A stretch of 64,000 bases of DNA. It comes from Hyaloscypha bicolor E (lineage: Eukaryota > Ascomycota > Leotiomycetes > Helotiales > Hyaloscyphaceae). Shown here piece after piece: positions 46,172-56,614 of the stretch. The notes under the pieces are model-generated. The model did not search any database and was not told the origin of the DNA. It saw only the letters and a list, made by a program, of their open reading frames with translations. The stretch covers positions 2,756,014 through 2,820,013 of the forward strand of contig NW_020194558.1 in assembly GCF_002865645.1 (NCBI RefSeq), read 5' to 3'. How positions within the stretch are numbered: position 1 is the stretch's first letter; each line of letters opens with the position of its first letter. The translations under genes and the position numbers were made by a program.

Positions 46172-47628
46172 TCTGTACGACGCCAGAAGGCACTAACCAG
46201 CCTTGTGTGCAGCTTTCGCGTTGGAAACTTGAATTCAAATTGAATTGGATTGAGTTTCGGAGAGGAATTAATTGTTAGAGTAATGCAAAGTTTTGAACAG
46301 AGGAATCCTATGTAGTATATAAGTGCTGGAGGCGACGCTTTTGAAGTGAAGTGTATCGTTCACTCGAGGCTGAGCAAAGCTTGGTGGCCTGACTCGACGG
46401 ATACTACCAACCAATCAAACATCGCATTGTCCGCCTAAAGTCGATTTCTCTTACCTCATTTAAGGTTGGGTCGAGACCTGACCTCTCAGCTTCATGAATT
46501 ATTGGTGGCTTCGTGGCGCAGCTCAATATCAAGTTTGTTTCACTGTTCCACATTCCAGCCGGAAAAGCTCACCGAGGCTCAGCCTTGTGGTGACTTCATC
46601 TTGGCGAGAACAAACAAATCCAGCCTTGAGATATATGAGATTTGGTGACGTCAGGAATGAGTTTTGCACTCTTGAAATAACGGTTACCTGAAGGTGGCTG
46701 TTGCTTCTCCAAGGCGGTTGTTGTTCGTGGAGTCGTTTAGGGGATTTCCAGCGTATTTTGATTCCCCTTCAGCCCCACCAGCAGGGGTCACTGCGGGGCT
46801 CTAGTGGGGTAAACGGGGAATCTCCAGCGCCTGAAACACTATGATCTTGAAACCCAGGAAAGATGAAGATGCAGATTCGTATTTCTTGGAAGCCAGTGCT
46901 CATCCAGTCTCCCGTTTCCAAGCGTCCCAACCTAGTCTCACTCCTTTTTCGTTGTATGTCGTCGCTCGCAAAAACGTGTAAAATCACGTGTTTCATCCTT
47001 TGCTGAGCTCCGAATATGCCTTCATACCCAAACATATTTGTTCGAACTTAACGAGAGATTTCGTAGAATCTTAACTGGTTCATCTACTTGCTTCAAGATA
47101 TAAGTCCGGAAGTGATCTGAAAAAATTCAAGTGTTTTGAATGAGTTCCGAAAATAGACGAAAAGCGTCTACCTGAGTTGCTCAATCAAAAGTTCAAGGAG
47201 CGCTGAAGACTTCGTGCCAAGGTCTCATCTTTACCCTTTCTACTGTCTGGCCAATAAGATCCCTAGATGTTAATCTACGCAGTAGACGTTTTCTGAAGGA
47301 TTCCCGCGCTGCATTGTGGCGTATTTTAGCGTGTTGTACAGCCCTGCAAGGGGCGCTCGCTTTTGAAAACCCGCACCGAAAGTTCCTCCGTCTTAGGATC
47401 GTCGCAGTTACACTGACCCTATTAATACAGGCGTACCTGAGCCACTCGCATCAAATCAGGCAATTTGCCACTTTCGAAGACCTATCACCAGCATGCTACC
47501 ATGTGCAGTCGAAGCATGGGCCTGTTCGACAGAGCCGGCTCCCTTGATCTTAAACGGGTTTACCCCAAGATTAACTTCTCGTTTTCTGTCGAATTTCTGC
47601 CATTGAGGTTGCTTTTAGGATCACCACT
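46172..47628. other. intergenic, no supported gene
   Basis: Divergent upstream regions of the HET gene and the membrane protein gene. Open frames are short and unconvincing. Nothing named. Confidence 0.45.
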
Positions 47629-48632
47629 ATGAATAGCCAAAAGCCAGATGAAGATAGTTACCATCAATATGCTACACCAACTTCGACCCTGAGCTCCGGA
47701 TATGGAAACTACTATGGGGGCTTTCGACATGAAGACGACCTCCCTGAGGTCAGGGCGGACAATTCGCCCCAAGTCCTCTCAAATCCCGAAGTAGAATTCA
47801 AAGGGAAGTATTTCGAAGAGCAAGAACCCAAATATCCCGTTATATACGACGATACACCCAAAACCATTGTTCTTGCCGAGGAGCCCCCCCCCATCGGCTT
47901 TGCCAGCCACAACGGCAGTGGAGCGGGCGCCTGAGGCGGGAAGACCTCCGGTGGAAGAGAAGAAAATATGGGGATTGAAGCGCAGAATGTTCTTCATCAT
48001 TCTCGCGGTGATTCTGGTCGTCGTTGCAATCGCAGTTGGAGGCGGTGTTGGGGGGGCCATGGCATCTAAGTCAAAATCAAAATCAAAGAGTGCGGCAGAC
48101 TCAGCTCCAGCTGTCTCGACAAGTTCAGGAGCATTGAGCGGGTGAGTAGCCAAACATTGCTTCGCTGTTGATTCTGACGGATAACTAACCATCTCACTAG
48201 AACTCAAACCCAAGCACCAGCAACGGTCTCCCCGTCATCCACAGCTGCCACAAACAGCGGCGTTAGCGGTAGCACCACCACCACAAGCTCATCCCCTTCC
48301 TCATCGACATCACCCTTAACCTTTCTCAACAACGAAACTACACCAAGCGCCAGCTTCGCCTTCCAAGGCTTCGCTGCAGCCAACTACCTCGGGGACGCAA
48401 CCTCCATCATTCACTCCGAGGGCGGCACAAACTTTTCCTTTCAACTCAATAGCTATGTCTGGCTACCAAATGCGACATCTTGTGTGTGTCTTTTTGTTTG
48501 AATGCTACGAATGCTGGGCAGGTGGGTTGGTGGTGCGATGAACGGTATCGACCGAGTGCGTCAGGGTCTTTTGGCAGGATATTTGTGTGGTGTGGAAAAA
48601 CGCAGGATGACGCGAATGCTGTTTGTATGTGA
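47629..48632 (+). pseudogene. single-span membrane protein with Ser/Thr-rich ectodomain, two 1-nt frame breaks
   Basis: The frame from 47629 (MNSQKPDEDSYHQYATPTST) is a Tyr/Pro-rich cytosolic part. At a run of nine C (47884-47892) it must change frame; with eight C it continues into SALPATTAVERAPEAGRPPV, KRRMFFIILAVILVVVAIAV (membrane span) and a KSKSKSKS stretch. An intron (about 48142-48199; GG|gtgagt ... cactag|A) leads to a Ser/Thr-rich segment and SFAFQGFAAANYLGDATSII. Near 48482 one base is missing; beyond it the other frame gives FCLNATNAGQVGWWCDERYR and IFVWCGKTQDDANAVCM with a stop at 48630-48632. It resembles fungal wall-sensor-like proteins of unknown function. The C-run lesion could be a sequencing error; the second is less easily so. 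Confidence 0.65.
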
Positions 48633-49275
48633 ATAATGTTCTGTGAAAACAGTTGGTGGGCGGAGTGGGATTCGACATCTTGGAGAAGGGCTGGCTTGCG
48701 GTGAGTGGCAAGTTATTCTTTGGGGGTGGGATGGCTAGACAGTACGGCTTTGAGAAATCCTCAGGAGTAAGTCGGTACGGGGATCCTCTCCGCCCACATT
48801 ATCCAAATCTTGGAAGTATTGGATAGTACTTAATTTCATAAATATGAACGTCGCACCAGGGTTCGCTTACCCGGCAACCCCCTAAATTCCTCACCTCACC
48901 CGGTTCTCCCCTCCTTACCACAAGCCCTCTTCCCCGCACAAGAGCAATACCGAACTATCCGTCCCAAAGATCTAAACCTCAGGCTTCCCGCCTCGGCAAA
49001 TCTGAAATCCAGGGGCTCCCTTTGAAGTGACGCACGCAACACTTTCCGGAGCTTCCCCACCACACATGTCCGGATACGTACTGTACAAATTAATCGAAAC
49101 ATCTCCTGAATCACAAACATCCCAAAATAGCCACTCCCCACTCACTACCTTCTTCCAAATTCTATAAGAGTCGTCGTCCATTATGGAGCTCAGGTGCCTT
49201 CTTTCCCAGATCCAGTTCTACCGTTCGAGAGAAAGAGTTGTGTTTGAAAAAAAAAATTGTACCTGAGTTTTCATC
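48633..49275. other. intergenic with a short Cys-containing minus-strand frame
   Basis: On the minus strand a 69-codon frame (49181-48972; MDDDSYRIWKKVVSGEWLFW, ending in QICRGGKPEV) has four Cys but no signal peptide and no splice partner that I can find. It may be a fragment of a small Cys-rich protein. Low confidence; otherwise nothing. Confidence 0.3.
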
Positions 49276-49689
49276 ATGAAATTCTTTCCAACAAATTTCC
49301 TTCTCTCGAGTGCAGCACTCGCAACGGCACAAACCATCACCGCTCCACCTGCCTTACCAAAAGGAGCTAAGAGCTGTACTTCTGGGCGAATTGCTGTTCC
49401 CACTTCCGGTCTAAGTCCCCCTTCCCCTTCCCATTCCGTATTTCTCTGCCCACCCAACCCCTCCTTCACCCAAATCCACATCTCGCTTCAAGCTAACGTT
49501 CGAAAAGTTATCATGTCTCGCCTCAGCCGCTTCAGAATCGGTTGTGGCGTTGCAAACGCAACGTGTATCTGTGCCCAGGCCCCAGCTGTTGCGGCGAGGG
49601 CTCAAGATTGTGTTGTCAGTGCGTGTGGGATTGCCACTGCGCTGGTGTTTTCGAATGCTAGTCAAGCAGTTTGTGCGAACTGTGCTTGA
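49276..49689 (+). CDS. small secreted CFEM-like protein
   Basis: Exons 49276-49375 and 49493-49689 (117-nt intron, T|gtactt ... cttcaag|CT) give 98 residues; unspliced, the frame is also open. The signal peptide is MKFFPTNFLLSSAALATAQT. The C-terminal part matches a CFEM domain from its third Cys on: GCGVANATCICAQAPAVAAR, then DCVVSACG and AVCANCA. The first Cys is replaced by Gly (LPKGAKS), and the second is a TGT codon that overlaps the donor and may be lost by splicing. CFEM proteins bind haem or are anchored wall proteins and effectors; the axial Asp usual in CFEM is Asn here (VANATC). Length is normal for a secreted single-CFEM protein. No GPI signal is seen. Confidence 0.65.
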   Translation: MKFFPTNFLLSSAALATAQTITAPPALPKGAKSCTSGRIAVPTSGLSPPSPSHSVFLCPPNPSFTQIHISLQANVRKVIMSRLSRFRIGCGVANATCICAQAPAVAARAQDCVVSACGIATALVFSNASQAVCANCA

Positions 49690-50098
49690 GTGTGGAGGAG
49701 AAAAGGGGAGATAGTAGGGAGAGGTGGATGGAGCAAATTGTTGGGAAAAGGCTAGGGGAACCGAAAAGGTTTCAAGTGAGAAAAGAAAAGGTTTAGTTTG
49801 GCTGTGTGAATAGAAATCGGATTCTTGAGCTGCCAGTGTTATTTAAACCGATCTTAATTGTGCCTTGTACTTCATTCCATCCAAGCTCTCCATTGCGGTC
49901 GGCAGTGGATCTCGAGCTCTGGCCTGAAATAAGCGAGTTGGAAAAGGGGTAGTGCAATAAGTTTTCAATTAAGCAAGCAACTTATACAATCGTCTTGTAA
50001 CCGGGAATTATACTTGGCAAGTCAATACAAGTATTTCTCAGTTAGCCAACCGTCCTATCCTGTTCTTTACGCTGCCAAAGCCAAAGCAGACATCCGTC
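49690..50098. other. intergenic between convergent genes
   Basis: 3' flanks of the CFEM-like gene and the Scm3-type gene. Nothing seen. Confidence 0.5.
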
Positions 50099-53000
50099 CT
50101 ATCCTGATCGTCTCTCGCCGCAGCGAAAGCAAAATGACCTCCCACATTCAAACCCGTTTTCTCCACATCTGCGCAGCGTCCCACCCGGAGTCTTAATAAT
50201 CACGGTCACCTGCTCTCCTTTCAAGGGATCTCCGGGCCAGCGTTTCCTCCGAACTGGGGTGAGAAGTCCGATTAAAGGTGAGCTGGTTCCTGCCGCTTCC
50301 CTCTGTGCTCGAGTTCGGTTGCGGGGATGAGTGGGCGATGAGCCCTGGTCGGGAGGAGATGACCCCGCCGCTGAGTCGAGGATCTCTCGGCCGTCATTCG
50401 GATAGCTGAGCTTACTTTGAGAAGGTGTAAGGTCGAGCAAGGGAGTGCTTGTGGTAGCCGCTGGATTGTTGCTCTTCGGCCGAGCTTGAGTTTTCGATTG
50501 CGGCGATGAGGCTTCGGCCTGTATATCACTTACTCTCATCGTGCCGACTTTGAGTTTTGTGGGCAGTGGGAGAGGTAGACCAGCATCGTCCTCTTCTATT
50601 TTGATATCGGGCTTAGATACTGTGGAGAGGGGGTGTTGTGATGGAGGCGATGGTCCAACCACACACAGCTCATCATCACTGCCGGCTCGAAACATACTCA
50701 GTTTTCGTTTTCTCGCGGGCACAGAAGATGCGACCTGGGGAGTCTCTGCTGAATCTTCCTGCTTCACCCGGACTTTCGAACTACGGCGGGCGTCTGTACG
50801 CGGCCGCGAGAACATGAAGACAAAGTCGTCGGCGCCGAGGCTCAGTTCGTCGTAGTCATCGCTAAGTATACGTTGCAGCATGGACTTTTGTTGATTGGCA
50901 GGAGTTGCAATTGAGGTTTTGACACTCAGCTGTGCGACTGGCTTTTTGAGAGAAGGCTTCGATGCAGGAGTAGGAACTGAAGGTTTTGTTATGGGATGAA
51001 CGGTCGTAGGTGGAATTTTGGTGGAAGTTGTGGTAGGAGTTTGTACGGCACATTGTGGTGCGGCAATCAAAACTTCTTTTGATCTGGGAGGCAGTGGTTT
51101 CGCCATTGGTTCTAGGCAAATCTCCTCATCTGAGAACTCGTATGAAGGATCGAGCCCATTACGAGCAATCGATTGCGATATAGGAGTCTTCTTCGGTGGA
51201 GCCTTGTTCCTTGGCTCTGGCAAGGAGCTCGTTCGTCCTTTATCCAGCAAACTTTGGGGGTTGATAGATTTACCGGGAGGCGGTAATTGTGACCCGGAAG
51301 CTGTTCGCATCGCTGATGAACTAGGGTGTTTGGGGAGCTGTAACTCTCCACCTGCTTCTTCCTCATCTCTGGACATAGGCTCGGGATTTTCGCGATATCC
51401 AGAATGTTCATCGACCTCATGTCTCGGTGAATCCCAAGTTGAAGCCAGGGGTGTCGGCAGAACGTTGCGACCGACGTTGTTTCTCGACAGCGGAGGCTCT
51501 TCCACCAGAGGTTCTCGCAATGCCGGCACTCTAGCGTTTGAGGAGACGCGTCCGTCGAATTGCTGCGTTCGAACTTGGCCATCCCGGCTTGACATATTCA
51601 TGCCCTCATCAGCTTGTTCTTCTGACATCAAGCTTTCTTGAGATTCGCTGACTTCTCGCATGACAACCGTCGTTCCTGATGAACGGTTTACTTTCAAGGA
51701 GGAGACACTTGTCATTGGAGTTGATGTCGAAGCTCCAAGCATACCAGTTGTTCCTCTTGGGGTACGGTCATGGTCGGAACTTGAGGAAAACGGGCGGCTG
51801 CTCGATGTGATTCTTACATCATTTCGCTTTGATGGCGACATAAAGTCAGAGTCTTTGGCTCGGCTGACTGGTCTATCATTGAGAGGGACGCTGCTCATAT
51901 TCTTCATAGGGTGAGTGCTGCGGTCCAGTAATTCAGAATCAACACGGCCTCGTAATCTCTGCAGAGCTCCAGCATTTGGATGATCTGTCCTAACATGTTT
52001 GACGAGATCCGCCTGCATGAAGAACCCATCCTCGCCTTTGCGTTTGCAACCAAGTTCGCCACAGGGGAAAGGAGTCGTGTGATGGACCCTGAACAGATGC
52101 AAGCACATTTCTGACAAGTCCTCATTATCGAGTCTCTGGAGTCGGTACATGATAGTACCGAATGGCCTGCAGTCTGCATGCGGACAAGGAGCTCGGACTT
52201 TGGCCTCTTCGGGCGAGGGACTAACTTCTACAGCCATAGAATCTAGATGATTTTCAGGCTCAACGAAATCATTAAAAGCTCCTCCAGAGTTTCTTGGTCG
52301 ATAACCATCGGCATTTCCATTGACCCGTGGTTGATTTCCTGAATTTTTTTTGCCGGGATTGCTCGCAGTTCCTGTGTAGTCAAAGGATCTGTGCTCAGCT
52401 TTCATCCGCTTATTATCTTCAAGCATCTCAGCATGCAAGACTGGGTCCAATGATTGAATAGTGTCAACTGCTTCAGACCAACTGATTATTCTTGAATCAC
52501 GCTGAGCAGGTTTTCGAATTCGACTTGGCCGTTCCGAGGCGGGTTGGCGCATAGGAACATATGACACAGCTCCTGGCCAGGCTTTGGCAGCCTCGCGCTC
52601 CTCGAGGACATGAGTGCCAATGGATGTGTCCGAGGTTACTGACCCGACTTCTTCAGTTTGGTTTGACCAATGATGTCTGAAGCAATTTTGATAATGTCCT
52701 TGCCACGATTTCATACTATGACGTGGATGCTGCCCTTGTTAACGCTGCTCTGGATCCATCTGGGAAACTTACATTGTCGGCTAGCTCCTGCCAATGGCGT
52801 TCTGACCACAATGGCAGGCCACGCTCCCGTACTCTTTCGACCCAGTCAAGAAGAATCTCATCATCTTCGGCTGTGAACATTACCCGAGCCTTCTTAGTTC
52901 TTGGCAAAGCATGTTGAATTTCGACAGATGTCTCTGAATCTGATCCATGGTCATCGGCCTGGTTTGACAGATATGTAAAACTGCGATGGTAGCGAGACTT

Positions 53001-54265
53001 CCACGACTTAGCGGAGTGATTGGGATGCTATGATTCTCGTCAGGACGGTCATGCGGCGAGTTGGGGAGATTCACCTTCGCCTCTAGCTCTCTCCATATAG
53101 CGTCCGACAATAGCGCCTGGCCTCTGGCCTTTGCTCTAGCAACCCAATCTAGAATTATTTGGTCATCTTCAGCTGTGAAATTTCTCCGGATTCTCTTGGT
53201 TCTGGGCAAAGTAGCCTGATAAGGTAGACTCAAATCACCCATTGACTGACGTCTAATAGGATTCGGAGGCTGATTGTGATGGTGGACAGGCATCATACTT
53301 TGACCCCTGAAAATGGTATCTGCATTGGGAAACTTGGGTTTATTTGGACCGCGCGTCCGAATTGGCGCCCATACCGACTTCGACGCTTCAGGAGACGGAG
53401 AACGTTCAATCTCTGGGGCAAGAGTGGCACGCTTGACCGTGGGACGTTTCACAGGCGCAAAACTCGGTAGCTCAGGGGCTCGCCATGCGGGTTCAATATG
53501 GCTGTCATTTGGTACTTGCTGCTGGGAGACAAAGTCCACAATTTGTGGTCCAAGTTGGGGTCCAAACTGCGCCAGAATATCGGTTCTTGACGGTAGCACG
53601 CTTCCTCGGATGACTGGGCGCGCAGCTGCAGCTGGCCGTGGTTCTCTTCGAGGTGGAATTACTGGCCTCGAAGGTCCTAATTCTGGCGATGCCTGTATGA
53701 ATCGGTTTGCCCTAGCAAATCCGCGCAAAATTAAATCATCTTCCATCATCTCTTCGTCTTCACTCAAGATTTCGTCTTCCTCTTCATCATCCTCGTCATC
53801 CAGAACTTCTGGCTCCTCCAAAGAACTGGCTGGAATATCGTCTGTGTCCTCCGGCTCCTCAGTATATTCTCTCTGCGGATTCCGGCGACTCGCATCTCCA
53901 GCATCCCTCTCATCGTGCATCTCGAGTAAATGTCCATTGTTGACCACGACTTCGCCAGTCTCCAGATCAATCTCATCGCCAACTCCCTCGAAATCCTGTC
54001 CATACTTTTCAAAGATGGCCTCGAAGGTGGATTTCAACTTGTAGTCGAGTCGCGCTCGTTTCTGCTGGAGATCTCCGTCGGGATCGGACACTTCTGTCTC
54101 TTCCTCTTCCTCCTCATCCTCATACTCCTCCTGCAATTCATCCTCGAAATCGTCCTCGAGTTCATCGGGTTGTTCGTCACAGTATGCATGCTGATTATCG
54201 AAACTCTGGGGGAATTCGCGACTCAAAGGGGCATATAATCGCTGTCGTTTTGGGAAGGGCTCCAT
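50099..54265 (-). CDS. SCM3: Scm3/HJURP-type centromeric histone chaperone with two Rap1-type Myb domains
   Basis: Exons 54265-53075, 53027-52773 and 52729-50099 (introns of 47 and 43 nt) give 1358 residues. The Scm3 motif at about residues 70-125 (LDYKLKSTFEAIFEKYGQDF, GVGDEIDLETGEVVVNNGHL) is the part that holds CENP-A/H4 and delivers it to centromeres. An acidic N-terminus (residues 30-60) precedes it. Two Myb modules follow: LPRTKRIRRNFTAEDDQIIL ... HPNHSAKSW at about 353-408 and LPRTKKARVMFTAEDDEILL ... HPRHSMKSW at about 438-491. Both are interrupted by a phase-0 intron at the same point, just before HP. Later come C2H2-like fingers (CPHADC ... HLFRVHH; CGELGC ... HVRTDHP), a long disordered part, and a Cys-rich end (CGENGFECGRSFCFRCGE). 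Extra DNA-binding modules are known in fungal Scm3 proteins. It is divergent from ATG6 across 334 bp. Confidence 0.85.
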
Positions 54266-54599
54266 CTCGGATGCCTAGGAATATCTCAAACATAGAGATG
54301 AAGTCTGTAATCGATGGGCGGTGACGTGCATGAAGATCTTGGGGAGGAACGCGTGAAGGACGCGGCGCGATAAAGTGATTTTTGCATGTGGTTAGCGCAT
54401 AAAATAGCGCGGGGCTCGGCTCGGCTCATAAAGATCCCTGTAAAGTGCTGCACAACATCTCCAGGCGTGAATCTTCAGACAACAACCTCACCTCGATATC
54501 TCGACTGCTCACATAAAATCAACGGTTATGACAAAGAGGTTTGGGGCGACTTGGACATCGTCCCCACATACCTCTTAATTTCACATTCAGACCCTCAGA
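54266..54599. promoter_or_regulatory. divergent promoter of SCM3 and ATG6
   Basis: Only 334 bp separate the two divergent start codons, so both genes share this regulatory region. GC-rich short repeats (gcgcggggctcggctcggctc near 54408) occur; no TATA box is clear. Confidence 0.6.
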
Positions 54600-56136
54600 A
54601 TGTATTGCCAGAAGTGTCGGACTCCACTGAAGCTTGATAGCTCTTTGGAGGACCTCAATCCTGCCGCCTTTGATCTATTAGTTGGTCTGTCAACCCACAA
54701 CTGTTCATTCAAGTTTATAACTAACAGCAACAGGTGCCTCCTCACAGCAACAACCCAAGAACATCCCCTCCTCCCGACCCGCCTACCCTCAAGAACGAAA
54801 ACAGCTCTACAACCGAGTCTCTCGAAATGCAGGTCCCCCAACCTTCAAAAGGAATACTTCAGCACCCCGTCGAACCGAATCCTCCTTCTCCAGTAACCCA
54901 GGCATGTCCTTCGTCATGCTCACAGAATCACAAGTCGTGCCACCAGCCGTTGTGAAATCACCCGAAGATACAAACCCCAAGCACAAGCGGCAAGATGATG
55001 GCCCAGGACCAGAAATCACAGCAGATGAAGGGAAGGCTATGTCGCAAGATATGGAGCGAGCATCAAGGCTATTCGAAATCCTCTCAGCACGATCCGACAT
55101 CGATCACCCCATATGTGTTGAATGTACAGACCTGTTGGTAGCAGGCTTACAACGACGTCTAGAAGCAGCCACAAAAGAGAGGGACGCCTACGTCAGCTTC
55201 CTAAAACAAGTCAACGCCTCGATCCCCACCGCGGAAGAAGTGCAAGAGTCCCAGGATGCTTTGGCAAAAGCTCGAAAAGAAGAGGGGGCCGCTATTGCAG
55301 AGCTCAAGAACCTTGAGAAAGAAAAGGCACAAGTTGACGAAGAGATCGCACAACTAGAAGAAGAAGCTCGAGCTTTGGATACCGAAGAAGAGGATTTCTG
55401 GCGCGAGCGGAACGCCTTCGCCATGAAGCTCGCAGAGTTCCAGAATGTAAGGGATAGCATAAACCAGCAATACGACCACGACACGCAACTTCTTGAAAAA
55501 CTGCAACGAACAAACGTCTACAACGACACCTTCTGCATCTCGCACGATGGGAAATTCGGAACTATAAACGGGCTCCGTCTAGGAAGATTATCTAACGTGC
55601 CCGTCGACTGGCCCGAGATAAACGCCGCCTGGGGCCACGCCCTCCTCCTCCTGCAAACAGTCGCCGACAGACTAGGCTACAAATTCGTCGGTTACGAGCT
55701 CCAGCCCATGGGCTCAACTTCCCGCATCATCCGCCACGAAGTGCCTCCCTCCCCCTCAACCTCCCGTACAGGATCCGTCCGCTCCACCCGCCCCCCCAAG
55801 AAATCGATTCTCGAGCTCTATTCATCAGGCGACATGCCCCTCGGCTTAACATTCATGCACCGCCGCTTCGACATTGCCATGGAAGCCTTCCTTGAGTGCA
55901 TGAGACAGCTCGGTTCCTTCGTCGAACAGGAATCTGCTCGAACCTCGGAAACTGGGAGGGGACTGGCGCTACCGTATAAGATCGAAGGCGAGAAGATCGG
56001 GGACGTGAGTATTAAATTGGGCATTGCGCAAGATGATGCGTGGAGCAGGGCGTGCAAGTTTACGTTGACTTGCTGTAAGTTCTTGTTGGCGCATGCGAGT
56101 AATGTTAATGCGGCTGCTGGGAGAAGGAGTGTTTGA
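54600..56136 (+). CDS. ATG6: autophagy protein ATG6/Beclin-1 (Vps30)
   Basis: Exons 54600-54684 and 54734-56136 (49-nt intron) give 495 residues; the join reads FDLLVGASSQQQPKNIPSSR. The N-terminus has the CxxC pair MYCQKCRTPLKLD. A disordered part with a BH3-like SFVMLTESQVV follows, then a coiled coil (about 190-290; AELKNLEKEKAQVDEEIAQL). The C-terminal BARA/evolutionarily conserved domain has NDTFCISHDGKFGTINGLRL, EINAAWGHALLLLQTVADRL and CKFTLTCCKFLLAHASNVN. It is a subunit of the Vps34 PI3-kinase complexes I and II, needed for autophagosome formation and vacuolar sorting. All domains are intact and of normal length. Confidence 0.94.
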
Positions 56137-56614
56137 TGGGAATTTATGGGAGGTGACAGGGATTTGGCGTTGGGATGTGGGAAAGGGAATAGGGGTAAAC
56201 TGGGCATTGGTCTTCGGACGAGAATAGCAATCGACATGAGAGAGATTGTACAAGACACCTCTCCTGCAATCACTGAGAAATTTCAAGTTCGAGCTTGTTT
56301 TCGACTCATTTCATTCGTTCAGCAGAGGGTATGCAAGCTCAAGCCTCAATCTCCATCACGTTCAAATCCCCTCCCACCCACCACTTCAAAGAAGAAGAAG
56401 ACAATCTTAAACGCCGCCCCCATCCCTATTTCCACCACCAATGAAGAATCTCATACATGCATTATAGTCACCGTCACCACCCATCAACGTCTTCATGCCA
56501 TGTAAGTGAAGTTAGCCAAGTGAGCAAAGCGTTTCGTGACGCTCCTTCGCAAGAGTTCTTGAGAATTTTGGTTTCAGCTGCCGTATTTTAGGCGAGGATA
56601 AGAGAGGTAAAGGT
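56137..56614. other. intergenic between convergent genes
   Basis: 3' flanks of ATG6 and the CK2 alpha gene. No supported frame. Confidence 0.5.

Noticed and set aside
37848..48632. A biosynthetic or catabolic cluster around the DMFase-like gene
   Set aside because: Neighbours are a transposon, dead transporter, HET gene and wall-type protein; there is no co-oriented set of pathway enzymes to support a cluster.
51018..51641. 207-codon plus frame inside the Scm3 gene
   Set aside because: Antisense shadow of the disordered region of exon 3.
53313..54044. 243-codon plus frame opposite the Scm3 gene
   Set aside because: Serine runs are the antisense of Glu/Asp codons in the acidic region; not a protein of its own.
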